Assembly: GCA_031422195.1 (NCBI GenBank)
Contig: JANOPZ010000132.1
Location: 1-30,428, forward strand
Length of the DNA: 30,428 nt
Source of the DNA: JALOTE01 sp031422195
GTDB lineage: Bacteria > Pseudomonadota > Alphaproteobacteria > Rhizobiales > Rhizobiaceae
Direction: 5' to 3'
Shown here: one piece after another, positions 8,042-16,214 of the stretch
How positions within the stretch are numbered: position 1 is the first letter of the stretch
Layout of the letters: every line of letters starts with the position of its first letter
Made by a program: the position numbers and the translations under genes
Notes under the pieces: model-generated
Seen by the model: the letters and a program-made list of their open reading frames with translations, nothing else
Told to the model about the DNA's origin: nothing
Database searches by the model: none

Positions 8042-9007
8042 ATGGCCGGTGGACTACTAGCGCTGCTTGATGACATTGCTGCAATTGCAAAAGTCGCTGC
8101 TTCATCATTGGACGATATTGCAACCACAGCCGCCAAGGCTGGTGCCAAAGCAGCCGGTATTGTCATTGATGATACTGCCGTCACTCCAAATTATGTCGTG
8201 GGTTTTGCCGCAGAACGCGAACTGCCGATCATTTGGAAAATCGCGCTGGGCTCGCTGAAAAACAAGCTACTGTTTTTGTTGCCTGGTGCATTGGTGCTGT
8301 CAGCAGTCGCCCCGTGGGCAATCACACCTTTGTTGGTTGTCGGCGGAGTTTACCTTTGTTTTGAGGGCTTTGAAAAAGTATTTCACTCGGTCGTGCCGCA
8401 TGATGCGCAGGAAACATCCGCAGCAACGCTGCAGGACCAAACCCCTCAAGAAATTGAAGACGAAAAAGTCACAGGCGCAATCCGCACCGATTTTATCTTA
8501 TCGGCAGAAATTATGGCAATCACTTTGGCCTCCATCGCCTCGCCGTCATTCGCTATGAAGGCTGCGATTTTAGGTGTCGTAGGCATCGGCATAACAGCGT
8601 TGGTTTACGGCGTAGTGGCGTTGATCGTGAAAGCCGATGATTTCGGTATGCTTTTGGTCAAACGCGGTGGGGCAATTGCTGCCATCGGTCGCGGCATTGT
8701 GTCCGGCATGCCAAAAGTGCTAGCGTTCCTCAGCATCGTTGGAACTGCGGCGATGCTGTGGGTTGGGGGCGGCATTATCATTCACGGCTTTGCGCAGTTC
8801 AATTATGCAGGTATTGAGCATTGGATTCATGATGTTAGCGTGGCTGCTGCGGGCGCCATTCCTTATGCACAAGGCTTTGTAACCTGGCTGACGGGTGCCG
8901 CGCTCTCAGGTGTATTTGGGTTGTTGGTTGGTGCCGTAACACTGCCGTTCGTGAACTACATGCTGAAACCTGTGATCAACATATTTGGGAAAACACCAGC
9001 GCATTGA
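8042..9007 (+). CDS. DUF808 (YedI-family) inner membrane protein
   Basis: The 321-residue protein begins with MAGGLLALLDDIA, the characteristic N-terminus of DUF808/YedI proteins, and has GIVIDDTAVTPNYV, FEGFEKV and IRTDFILSAEIMAI, also family hallmarks. An amphipathic N-terminal third is followed by roughly six hydrophobic segments (about 75-110, 160-205, 225-250, 275-300). Function of the family is unknown. The ATG at 8042 has GGAG 6 bases upstream; a TTG at 7985 inside the previous gene is rejected. It lies 28 bases after the tRNA-binding gene and 19 bases before the MFS gene. Confidence 0.9.
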   Translation: MAGGLLALLDDIAAIAKVAASSLDDIATTAAKAGAKAAGIVIDDTAVTPNYVVGFAAERELPIIWKIALGSLKNKLLFLLPGALVLSAVAPWAITPLLVVGGVYLCFEGFEKVFHSVVPHDAQETSAATLQDQTPQEIEDEKVTGAIRTDFILSAEIMAITLASIASPSFAMKAAILGVVGIGITALVYGVVALIVKADDFGMLLVKRGGAIAAIGRGIVSGMPKVLAFLSIVGTAAMLWVGGGIIIHGFAQFNYAGIEHWIHDVSVAAAGAIPYAQGFVTWLTGAALSGVFGLLVGAVTLPFVNYMLKPVINIFGKTPAH

Positions 9008-9026
9008 TAGGAAGCTTACCGATGTT

Positions 9027-10295
9027 ATGAGTAAGTCACATTCCCTTTATATCCGTTTTGTAGCTGCAGCTGGGTTTACAAATCTCGCTGACGGCGTTGC
9101 GACAGTGTCATGGGCATGGCTGGCAACATTGCTAACGCGCGATCCGCTTTACGTTGCGCTGGTGCCAGTTGCGTTGCGTTTGCCTTGGTTTTTGTTTGCC
9201 ATTCCAGCAGGTCTTGTGACCGACCGCGTGAACCGTCGCACTTTGATCATCACTATGGATATTTTGCGGGCTCTGGCTTTTGTTTTAGCGGGTTTTGCCA
9301 TTTGGCAGGCCATGCCTTTTGACCCGCCACCTTACAAAGGCGTTTCCAGTAAGCCCTTGTTTTTTGGCATTCTGTTATGCGCTTTGCTTGTGGGTTTTGC
9401 CGAAGTGTTCCGCGATAATGCTGCGCAGACAATCCTACCATCTTTTGTGCCACACCACCGGCTTGAGAGTGCCAATGCCCGCATGTGGTCAGTTGAAAGC
9501 GTTATGAACAATTTGTTGGGGCCGGTATTGGGGGCATTTCTAATCAGCCTGTTTTTGCCCTCGCCATTTCTGTTTAACGCTGCTTGTTATATGTTTTCGA
9601 TCATGATGATTGCAACCATTCGCGGCAATTTCCAACCTGCCAAACGCGAAACACCAAACTTGCGCGCAGAATTCAAAGAGGCTTTTGATTTCCTGATCGC
9701 CAACCCGTTGTTGCGCACTTTGGCATTGACAACCGGCTTTTGGAACATGTTTCACCAAATGACGCTGGTCGCCATTGTGCTTTATGCGCAAGAGACTTTG
9801 GAGTTAGCCGCAGCACAATATGGTTGGCTTTTGGCAGCGGGTGCGGTTGGCGGCATTCTTGGCGGATTGTTTGCCGAACCCGTCATTAGAAAGCTAGGCG
9901 CGCCACTTGCAGCACCTTTGATGCTTTCAATGTCGATTGTTGATTTTAGTATTATGGCGCTTATCCCGCATGTTTATGCTGCTGCATTTGCTTTGTTTCT
10001 TGGCGGGTTCACAGCCATAATCTGGGATACTGTTTCTGTTTCCAACCGCCAGCGTTTGATCCCGGATGCCATGCTTGGCCGCGTCAATTCTATGTATCGC
10101 CTGATGGCGTGGGGTCTGATGCCGGTCGGATTATTGCTATCAGGTCTGATCATTCGCGCGGCTGAAGGGCCGTTTACCCGGGCGACAGCTTTATCCCTGC
10201 CGTTTTATGTCGCGGCCATTGGAACAGCGGTTCTCACCGCTTTGGCGTGGCGCGGGATAAGAGACGGCTTGCTGGGGCTCAAACCCACATTGTAA
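9027..10295 (+). CDS. MFS efflux transporter (EntS/MFS_3-like)
   Basis: The 422-residue protein has about twelve membrane segments. Motif A of the major facilitator superfamily reads GLVTDRVNRR at 62-71, and the C-terminal half contains SNRQRLIPDAMLGRVNSMYR, typical of the MFS_3 group (enterobactin exporter EntS and macrolide-efflux relatives). Export of a small molecule by proton antiport is likely, but the substrate cannot be read from sequence. The ATG at 9027 has only a distant AGGAAG site; its position 19 bases after DUF808 suggests co-transcription. No siderophore or antibiotic genes are nearby. Confidence 0.85.
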   Translation: MSKSHSLYIRFVAAAGFTNLADGVATVSWAWLATLLTRDPLYVALVPVALRLPWFLFAIPAGLVTDRVNRRTLIITMDILRALAFVLAGFAIWQAMPFDPPPYKGVSSKPLFFGILLCALLVGFAEVFRDNAAQTILPSFVPHHRLESANARMWSVESVMNNLLGPVLGAFLISLFLPSPFLFNAACYMFSIMMIATIRGNFQPAKRETPNLRAEFKEAFDFLIANPLLRTLALTTGFWNMFHQMTLVAIVLYAQETLELAAAQYGWLLAAGAVGGILGGLFAEPVIRKLGAPLAAPLMLSMSIVDFSIMALIPHVYAAAFALFLGGFTAIIWDTVSVSNRQRLIPDAMLGRVNSMYRLMAWGLMPVGLLLSGLIIRAAEGPFTRATALSLPFYVAAIGTAVLTALAWRGIRDGLLGLKPTL

Positions 10296-10327
10296 AATTC
10301 AATTGCCTATCATCGACTAAAAATACT

Positions 10328-10355
10328 TTGGACTAGTTCTAATAAGACATAATTT
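10328..10355 (+). promoter_or_regulatory. candidate katG promoter
   Basis: TTGGAC at 10328-10333 and TAATTT at 10350-10355 are separated by 16 bases, close to the sigma-70 consensus. This would give a leader of about 85 bases before the katG ATG. No oxyR gene is adjacent, unlike in many rhizobia, and I see no clear OxyR or Fur-type palindrome here. Confidence 0.45.
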
Positions 10356-10446
10356 GCTGGAACAGTTTGTGGTAGCGGTCAGAACGGCGCCGGTTGAACA
10401 TTGCAACAGCCCATCGACCGAAAGAAATCAAATTGAGGTTATTCTT

Positions 10447-12612
10447 ATGAATGCGATTTTTCCAGCGCCATCCGGCAAATGTCCCGTAGCGCATGGCGCT
10501 CACACAGTTACAGGCACCGGTGTGATGGATTGGTGGCCGAAAGCACTCAATCTCGATATTTTGCATCAGCATGATGGCAAATCCAACCCGCTGACCGGCT
10601 TTGATTATCAGGCCGAAGTGCGTTCTCTTGATTTTGATGCTTTGAAAACAGATTTGCTCGCGCTGATGACCGAAAGTCAGCCTTGGTGGCCAGCCGATTG
10701 GGGTCATTACGGCGGCTTGATGATCCGTATGTCGTGGCATGCCGCAGGCACCTACCGCATGGCCGATGGTCGCGGTGGCGCAGGCACCGGCAATCACCGT
10801 TTTGCGCCTCTAGCCAGTTGGCCGGACAATGCCAACCTCGACAAAGCACGCCGCCTGTTATGGCCGATCAAAAAGAAATACGGCAATAAACTCAGCTGGG
10901 CCGACCTGATGGTTTTGGCTGGCACAGTGGCTTACGAATCAATGGGCCTTAAAACATTTGGGTTTGCATTTGGCCGCGAAGATATTTGGCACCCTGAAAA
11001 AGACATCTATTGGGGCAGCGAAAAAGAATGGTTATCCTCTTCGGATCGTTACCCCTCTGCTGAAGACAGGGGGAGCCTGCTCAATCCGTTGGCTGCTGTT
11101 CAAATGGGATTGATTTATGTCAACCCGCAAGGCGTTATGGGCCAGCCAGATCCGCAACGTACAGCGCATGATATACGCCTGACGTTCGCCCGCATGGCGA
11201 TGAATGACGAGGAAACAGTGGCGCTCACCGCCGGAGGCCACACTGTTGGCAAAGCACACGGTAACGGGCGCGCAGAGGCTCTTGGGCCAGAGCCGGATGG
11301 TGCTGACATTTCTGAACAGGGCCTTGGTTGGATGAACCATGTTGCGCGCGGCGTTGGCCGCGATACCGTGACATCCGGCATAGAAGGCGCTTGGACCACA
11401 CACCCAACACAGTGGGATAATGGCTATTTTCATCTGCTGCTCAACCATGAGTGGCAGTTGGTGAAGTCGCCCGCTGGCGCTTGGCAATATGAGCCGGTTT
11501 CAATCCGCGAAGAAGATAAGCCGGTTGATGTGGAAGACCCGTCAATCCGTCTTAACCCGATGATGACCGATGCCGATATGGCCATGAAAGTTGACCCGGC
11601 CTACCGCGAGATTTCTGAACATTACTTCAAAAATCCCGATGCATTTTCGGACGCCTTTGCGCGCGCTTGGTTCAAACTTACGCACCGCGATATGGGCCCG
11701 AAAGTCCGCTACCTTGGCCCATGGGTTCCGGCAGAAGAGTTAATTTGGCAAGACCCGGTTGCTGATGGTCCAGCCCATTGGGATGTGGAAGCCGCAAAAG
11801 CAAAAATTATAGCCAGCGGCCTGTCACAATCAGATATGATTGCAACTGCTTGGGATAGCGCACGCACATTTCGCCACTCCGACAAGCGTGGCGGTGCAAA
11901 TGGTGCACGTATTCGCCTTGCGCCGCAACATGAGTGGGAAGGAAATGAACCCGCCCGCCTTAGCCATGTCCTGACGGTTCTTGAGCCGATTGCGACGGCA
12001 GTTGGTGCCAGTGTTGCAGATATCATTGTTCTTGCAGGTAATATTGGTGTGGAAATGGCCGCAAAAGCGGCTGGTTTTGACAAATCAGTACCCTTCACAC
12101 CTGCCCGCGGGGACGCTTTGCCTGAACAAACAGATGGCGAATCTTTCGCTGTGCTTGAGCCGGTAGCGGACGGCTACCGCAATTGGCTCAAACAGGACTA
12201 TGTGGTCAGCCCTGAAGAACTACTACTCGACCGCACCCAATTAATGGGGCTGACTGCACATGAAATGACGTGTCTGATCGGCGGCATGCGCGTTTTGGGT
12301 ACAAATCACGATGGCACCAAACATGGCGTATTCACCGAACATGAGGGCGCACTGACAACTGATTTCTTTATCAACCTCACCGACATGGCTTACTCTTGGG
12401 TGCCCAAAAGCGAGAACCTTTATGATATCGTAGAGCGCGCAACCGGTAAAACCAAGTGGACAGCGACGCGCGTGGATTTGGTTTTGGGTTCAAACTCAAT
12501 TCTTCGCAGTTATGCGGAAATCTATGCACAGGACGACAACCGCGAGAAATTCGTGAACGATTTTATCGCAGCTTGGGTCAAGGTCATGGAAGCTGACCGC
12601 TTCGACCGTTAG
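10447..12612 (+). CDS. katG: catalase-peroxidase
   Basis: KatG breaks down hydrogen peroxide by both catalase and peroxidase reactions. The 721-residue length is normal for a full two-domain enzyme. Distal residues Arg94, Trp97 and His98 lie in MIRMSWHAAGTYR; Tyr224 (LIYVNPQG) and Met250 (ARMAMND) complete the Met-Tyr-Trp crosslink needed for catalase activity; proximal haem ligand His265 is in GGHTVGK. The C-terminal domain (about 430-721) is complete. The ATG at 10447 has GAGG 8 bases upstream; an in-frame TTG at 10354 is rejected. The gene stands alone with its own candidate promoter and terminator, so it is probably regulated independently by oxidative stress. Confidence 0.98.
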   Translation: MNAIFPAPSGKCPVAHGAHTVTGTGVMDWWPKALNLDILHQHDGKSNPLTGFDYQAEVRSLDFDALKTDLLALMTESQPWWPADWGHYGGLMIRMSWHAAGTYRMADGRGGAGTGNHRFAPLASWPDNANLDKARRLLWPIKKKYGNKLSWADLMVLAGTVAYESMGLKTFGFAFGREDIWHPEKDIYWGSEKEWLSSSDRYPSAEDRGSLLNPLAAVQMGLIYVNPQGVMGQPDPQRTAHDIRLTFARMAMNDEETVALTAGGHTVGKAHGNGRAEALGPEPDGADISEQGLGWMNHVARGVGRDTVTSGIEGAWTTHPTQWDNGYFHLLLNHEWQLVKSPAGAWQYEPVSIREEDKPVDVEDPSIRLNPMMTDADMAMKVDPAYREISEHYFKNPDAFSDAFARAWFKLTHRDMGPKVRYLGPWVPAEELIWQDPVADGPAHWDVEAAKAKIIASGLSQSDMIATAWDSARTFRHSDKRGGANGARIRLAPQHEWEGNEPARLSHVLTVLEPIATAVGASVADIIVLAGNIGVEMAAKAAGFDKSVPFTPARGDALPEQTDGESFAVLEPVADGYRNWLKQDYVVSPEELLLDRTQLMGLTAHEMTCLIGGMRVLGTNHDGTKHGVFTEHEGALTTDFFINLTDMAYSWVPKSENLYDIVERATGKTKWTATRVDLVLGSNSILRSYAEIYAQDDNREKFVNDFIAAWVKVMEADRFDR

Positions 12613-12627
12613 GCCTTAGGCCCACAC

Positions 12628-12663
12628 AAAAAGCCGGACAGCGAAAACACTGTCCGGCTTTTT
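12628..12663. terminator. bidirectional rho-independent terminator, katG and metallo-hydrolase
   Basis: A perfect 14-bp inverted repeat, AAAAAGCCGGACAG / CTGTCCGGCTTTTT, surrounds an 8-base loop. The A-run on one side and T-run on the other make it work in both directions. It lies 15 bases after the katG stop and just past the stop of the convergent gene at 12665. Confidence 0.93.
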
Positions 12664-12664
12664 G

Positions 12665-13321
12665 CTATCTGAGATAAGGGTTGTTCTTGCGTTCATTGCC
12701 GATCGTGCTGCCGGGGCCGTGGCCACAGATAAAGCTGACGTTATCGCCAAGCGGCAGCAGTTTGTTTTTAATCGACGCAATTAACTGCGCATGGTTGCCG
12801 CCCGGCAAATCTGTGCGGCCAATTGAGCCATTAAACAGCACATCGCCAACATGGGCAAAACCGGCAGCCTTATTGACATAAACCACGTGACCCGGCGCAT
12901 GACCGGGGCAATGCAGCACGTCAAAAATATGAGTGCCAAATGAAACCTGCTCGCCCTCATTGAGATACCGGTCTGGCGTGCAATTAAACATTGTGCCCGC
13001 AGCACCAAAGCGCATGGCCGAAGTTTCGATATTAGCCAAAATCGGGGCTTCATCCTGATGAGGGCCAATAATTTCAACGGGTGCGCCAGCTTCAAGTAAA
13101 GCCGCTTTCAATGCCATCGCGCCGCCCGCGTGATCCAGATGGCCGTGCGTGAGCCAAATGGCTGTGACTGTTACGCCAGCCTTTGCAATCGCAGCCAAAA
13201 TATCAGGCACATCACCGCCGGGATCAACCACCACACCAACTTTTGTCTCAGCGTCAAATAAAATGGCGCAGTTTTGCTGAAACAGCGTCACCGGTACAAT
13301 CACGCCTGACATTTGACCCAT
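12665..13321 (-). CDS. metallo-beta-lactamase-fold hydrolase, glyoxalase II-like (YcbL type)
   Basis: The 218-residue protein has the full metal-binding set: THGHLDH (His59, His61, Asp63, His64), CPGHAPGHV (His141), VGDVLF (Asp160) and CGHGPGSTIGNERKNNPYL (His201). The last block is the signature of short, single-domain glyoxalase II-like proteins such as YcbL, which hydrolyse glutathione thioesters or similar. It is shorter than classical GloB and lacks its C-terminal glutathione domain. The ATG at 13321 has GGAG 8 bases upstream. It is convergent with katG. Confidence 0.92.
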   Translation of the reverse strand: MGQMSGVIVPVTLFQQNCAILFDAETKVGVVVDPGGDVPDILAAIAKAGVTVTAIWLTHGHLDHAGGAMALKAALLEAGAPVEIIGPHQDEAPILANIETSAMRFGAAGTMFNCTPDRYLNEGEQVSFGTHIFDVLHCPGHAPGHVVYVNKAAGFAHVGDVLFNGSIGRTDLPGGNHAQLIASIKNKLLPLGDNVSFICGHGPGSTIGNERKNNPYLR

Positions 13322-13337
13322 AAATTATGCTCCGACG

Positions 13338-13364
13338 AAAAAGGCGACCCTGAGGCCGCCTTTT
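13338..13364 (-). terminator. rho-independent terminator of the small glycine-rich gene
   Basis: On the minus strand the sequence AAAAGGCGGCC, a short loop, then GGTCGCCTTTTT forms an 11-bp stem with one G-T pair and ends in a T-run. It lies between the stop at 13390 and the start of the metallo-hydrolase at 13321, so it separates these two genes. Confidence 0.8.
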
Positions 13365-13389
13365 ACAAAAAATCAGCCCTGAAGCCAGA

Positions 13390-13686
13390 TTATTTTTTCA
13401 TCATGCCCATAACCACGCCAGCAAGACCGGTCAAAACACCGCCGCCGGCAGCGCCTGAAACCAAGTTGCCGAGAATATTGCCCATGTCCATACCACCTGC
13501 TGCATCACCGCCAAGGGCACCTGCAATCAAGGGGCCAAGAACAGCGCCACCGCCAACACCGCCAACCACACCAGCCAAAAGTTTTGGCAATAATGTCATG
13601 CCGGCTGTTTTAACAATGTTGCCCACAATACCGCCGCCCACAGCGCCTGAGATTGCCTGCAAAATAAGTGGAATAAGTGCTTCCAT
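13390..13686 (-). CDS. small glycine-zipper membrane protein, unknown function
   Basis: This 98-residue protein is almost entirely Gly, Ala, Val, Leu and Ile, with repeated GxxxG-type spacing (GAVGGGIVGNIV, GVVGGVGGGAVLGPLIAGALGG) and a basic end, MMKK. It probably forms two or three tightly packed membrane helices. Similar small glycine-rich proteins are widespread in alphaproteobacteria without known function. Evidence that it is real: AGGAGG 8 bases before the ATG, its own downstream terminator, and a hydrophobic reading frame kept over the whole length. It is an isolated transcription unit. Confidence 0.78.
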   Translation of the reverse strand: MEALIPLILQAISGAVGGGIVGNIVKTAGMTLLPKLLAGVVGGVGGGAVLGPLIAGALGGDAAGGMDMGNILGNLVSGAAGGGVLTGLAGVVMGMMKK

Positions 13687-13825
13687 AATTTAGTCCTCCT
13701 AGGTGCCCTCTAGATGGGGCGTACAGATGAACAATTGCATCAAAGTGTGACAAGTCAAGTACAAGGGCCCTATAACGGGGGGTTGCCAACAAAAACCAGT
13801 AAAAATGCAAGAAAACCAGCCTAAA

Positions 13826-14716
13826 TTACTCGGCAGCTATCGCCGTGGCAGGCGTTACAGCACGAGAATAATCATCCATCATTTGTTTGGCGATCGCACC
13901 AACTTCAAAACGATAGGGCCCAATTTCAGATACAGGAGTAACCTCAGCCGCTGTGCCGGTAAGGAAGCACTGCTCCATACCTTCCATTTCCTGTGGCATA
14001 ATATCACGCTCAATAACGTCGATCCCGCGTTTTCGGGCAAGATCAATCACCGTTATTCGTGTGATGCCATTGAGGAAACAATCGGCAACTGGGGTATGAA
14101 TTTTTCCATCTTTGACAAAGAAAATATTAGCGCCAGTGGCTTCAGCAACACGGCCTTTCCAATCCAGCATTAAAGCATCAGCGTAGCCTTTTTGCTCGGC
14201 CGCATGTTTTGAAATGGTGCAGATCATGTAAAGGCCAGCTGCCTTGGCACGCGTTGGTGCGGTACGCGGGTCGGGGCGGCAATATTCTGCTATATCAAGC
14301 CGAACGCCTTTCAGCTTTTGCGCTGGGTCAAAATAACTTGGCCATTGCCAAATCGCGATAGCCAAGTGGATCGTGTTTTTCTGGGCGGCGATACCCATCA
14401 TCTCAGAACCGCGCCACGCAATTGGGCGGACATAGGCATCATGAAAGCCTTGGCGTTTCAGCAAATCGACGCAAGCCGCATCAATTTCAGCAACCGACCA
14501 GGGAATGGTAAAACCAAGAATATTGGCAGAAACATGAAGCCGCTCGGTATGTTCGGTCAGTTTGAAAATTTCGCCGCCATAAGCGCGTTCACCCTCAAAC
14601 ACTGCGCTGGCGTAATGCAAGCCGTGTGAAAGCACATGCAACTTGGCATCCGCCCACGGCACGATATTGCCGTCAAACCAGATTTCGCCTTCCATCTGAT
14701 CAAAAGGTACGCTCAT
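13826..14716 (-). CDS. ilvE: branched-chain amino acid aminotransferase (PLP class IV)
   Basis: It exchanges amino groups between 2-oxoglutarate/glutamate and the keto acids of valine, leucine and isoleucine. The 296-residue protein shows the class IV fold: HGLHYASAVFEGERAY near the N-terminus, the PLP lysine Lys158 in PTRAKAAGLYM, the EATGANIFFVKDG signature, and FLNGITRITVIDLA. GTAAEVTPV near the end binds the cofactor phosphate. The ATG at 14716 is preceded by GGAGG at 7 bases; an in-frame TTG at 14734 would overlap that site. It is divergent from the MarR gene; its promoter (-35 at 14856-14861) lies inside a perfect inverted repeat. Confidence 0.93.
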   Translation of the reverse strand: MSVPFDQMEGEIWFDGNIVPWADAKLHVLSHGLHYASAVFEGERAYGGEIFKLTEHTERLHVSANILGFTIPWSVAEIDAACVDLLKRQGFHDAYVRPIAWRGSEMMGIAAQKNTIHLAIAIWQWPSYFDPAQKLKGVRLDIAEYCRPDPRTAPTRAKAAGLYMICTISKHAAEQKGYADALMLDWKGRVAEATGANIFFVKDGKIHTPVADCFLNGITRITVIDLARKRGIDVIERDIMPQEMEGMEQCFLTGTAAEVTPVSEIGPYRFEVGAIAKQMMDDYSRAVTPATAIAAE

Positions 14717-14832
14717 GATATTTCCTCCGTCCAACCTATTTTAATCTGTTACCATAGCCCTTGCGGCAAATAACTGCAAAAATCTCTTAAAATTCGCAAC
14801 AGAATTAGCTGCGGAATAGCCCTTGAGCAATG

Positions 14833-14861
14833 TTATTATCCGTTTCCAAAATATATGTCAA
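14833..14861 (-). promoter_or_regulatory. sigma-70 promoter of the aminotransferase gene
   Basis: On the minus strand TTGACA (14861-14856) and TAATAA (14838-14833) are separated by exactly 17 bases, a near-consensus promoter. It points toward ilvE and implies a leader of about 110 bases. Its -35 box lies within the left arm of the inverted repeat at 14850-14878, so a protein bound there would block it. Confidence 0.75.
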
Positions 14862-14878
14862 TAGTACTGACATATATT
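14850..14878. promoter_or_regulatory. perfect 11-bp inverted repeat, candidate MarR (PetP-like) operator
   Basis: AATATATGTCA, a 7-base spacer (ATAGTAC), then TGACATATATT form a perfect palindrome of 29 bases between the divergent aminotransferase and MarR genes. Size and symmetry fit a dimeric winged-helix regulator. It lies 63 bases before the MarR start, overlaps the ilvE -35 box, and contains TATATT (14873-14878) that could serve as a -10 toward MarR. Binding by the adjacent MarR protein is inferred from position. Confidence 0.7.
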
Positions 14879-14941
14879 CAGGGCTTTACCCATTGAATTT
14901 GGCGCGGCATAAACTTTTGCGCACTAAAACTGGAAAACCAA

Positions 14942-15430
14942 ATGAACGAGGCCTTTAAGCCCGACCATATTGATTTGATCGAGCTGATGTTTTTTGCCTA
15001 TCGCGACTTTACGGGCGACCCTGACGCGTTGCTTGAAAAAGATGGTTTTGGCCGCGCGCACCACCGCGTGCTGCACTTTGTTGGACGCAACCCCGGGCTA
15101 ACTGTTGCTGAACTTTTGGCCATTCTTGGGATTACCAAGCAAAGCTTGGCGCGGGTGCTCAAAGAATTGATCGACCGCGGCCATATTTCACAGACAACCG
15201 GGCAAAATGACCGCCGCCAGCGGCAACTTTTTCTCACATTAACGGGCCGCGATTTGGCTTTTGAACTTTCTGCACCGCAATCAAGCCGTATTGCTCACGC
15301 ACTTTCGAAACTTGGGGATAGCACGGGCAGTCAATCCGGTGCGGCAACAGTGCGCCAGTTCCTTCGCGATATGATTGATGCTGAAAAACGTGCTCAATTT
15401 GACGCGTTACAACAACCGCCGAAGGAGTAG
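14942..15430 (+). CDS. MarR-family regulator, PetP-like
   Basis: The 162-residue protein is a winged-helix regulator with the MarR core at about 30-120: VLHFVGRNPGLTVAELLAILGITKQSLARVLKELIDRGHI is the helix-turn-helix, followed by the wing QNDRRQRQLFLT. In Rhodobacter capsulatus, PetP and PetR lie upstream of petABC and are needed for cytochrome bc1 expression; length, order and pairing here match that pair. I infer orthology but not the same targets. The response regulator gene starts 6 bases downstream, and the MarR stop overlaps its binding site, so the two are co-translated. Confidence 0.88.
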   Translation: MNEAFKPDHIDLIELMFFAYRDFTGDPDALLEKDGFGRAHHRVLHFVGRNPGLTVAELLAILGITKQSLARVLKELIDRGHISQTTGQNDRRQRQLFLTLTGRDLAFELSAPQSSRIAHALSKLGDSTGSQSGAATVRQFLRDMIDAEKRAQFDALQQPPKE

Positions 15431-15436
15431 CGCAAA

Positions 15437-16159
15437 ATGCCTGAAAGTTTATTGAAACCCACAACAAGTGAAACGCCGCTGGATTACGCTGCCCATCTTT
15501 TGGTGGTCGATGATGATAAGCGCATCCGGGAGCTGTTGAAGCGTTATTTGGGTGAAAACGGGTTTCGCGTTTCGGTTGCTGCCGATGCTGCCGAGGCCCG
15601 TCGCCTTCTTGAAGGCATGGATTTTGACCTGCTCATTGTTGACGTTATGATGCCGGGGGAAAGCGGCGTTAGCTTAACGCGTTGGCTTAGCGAAACACGC
15701 GATGTTCCTGTGTTAATGCTGACAGCATTGTCTGAAACGGAAAACCGTATTGATGGTCTGAGCGCGGGCGCCGATGATTATTTGTCCAAGCCGTTCGACC
15801 CGCGGGAGTTAAAGCTGCGCATCAATAATATATTGAAGCGCAACAAGGACATGGGTGCGCCGGTAACCGAAACAATCAGCTTTGGCGGGTTTGCATTTCA
15901 TATTATACGGCGCGAACTGAAATTGGACAGCAAGTTAGTGAGGCTTACTGAGCGCGAATTGGATATGTTGTCTGCCTTTGCCGCCAAGCCACGCGAAACG
16001 ATAGCGCGCCATGAACTTGCCGCTGATGGCAGCGATATTTCAGAGCGGACAATTGATGTTCAGATCAATCGGCTGCGCCGGAAAATTGAAGCCGATCCGG
16101 CAAACCCGGTTTATCTGCAAACCATCCGCGGTATCGGCTACCGGCTCATGGCAGATTAA
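15437..16159 (+). CDS. OmpR-type response regulator, PetR-like
   Basis: The 240-residue protein has a receiver domain (about 20-135) with acidic pocket Asp26/Asp27, phosphorylation site Asp69 in LLIVDVMMPGESG, Thr96 and Lys118 in DDYLSKPF. A winged-helix DNA-binding domain follows (about 145-240) with RLTERELDMLSAF and the C-terminal DVQINRLRRKIEADP and IRGIGYRLMAD. AAGGAG overlaps the preceding stop codon. In Rhodobacter, PetR acts with PetP; the kinase gene 55 bases downstream is the likely partner here. Confidence 0.92.
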   Translation: MPESLLKPTTSETPLDYAAHLLVVDDDKRIRELLKRYLGENGFRVSVAADAAEARRLLEGMDFDLLIVDVMMPGESGVSLTRWLSETRDVPVLMLTALSETENRIDGLSAGADDYLSKPFDPRELKLRINNILKRNKDMGAPVTETISFGGFAFHIIRRELKLDSKLVRLTERELDMLSAFAAKPRETIARHELAADGSDISERTIDVQINRLRRKIEADPANPVYLQTIRGIGYRLMAD

Positions 16160-16214
16160 GAATTTCTCTGCTCGAGGATTTCCACTTTGCCTTGCTATGC
16201 GCTAAGGCTTTTCA

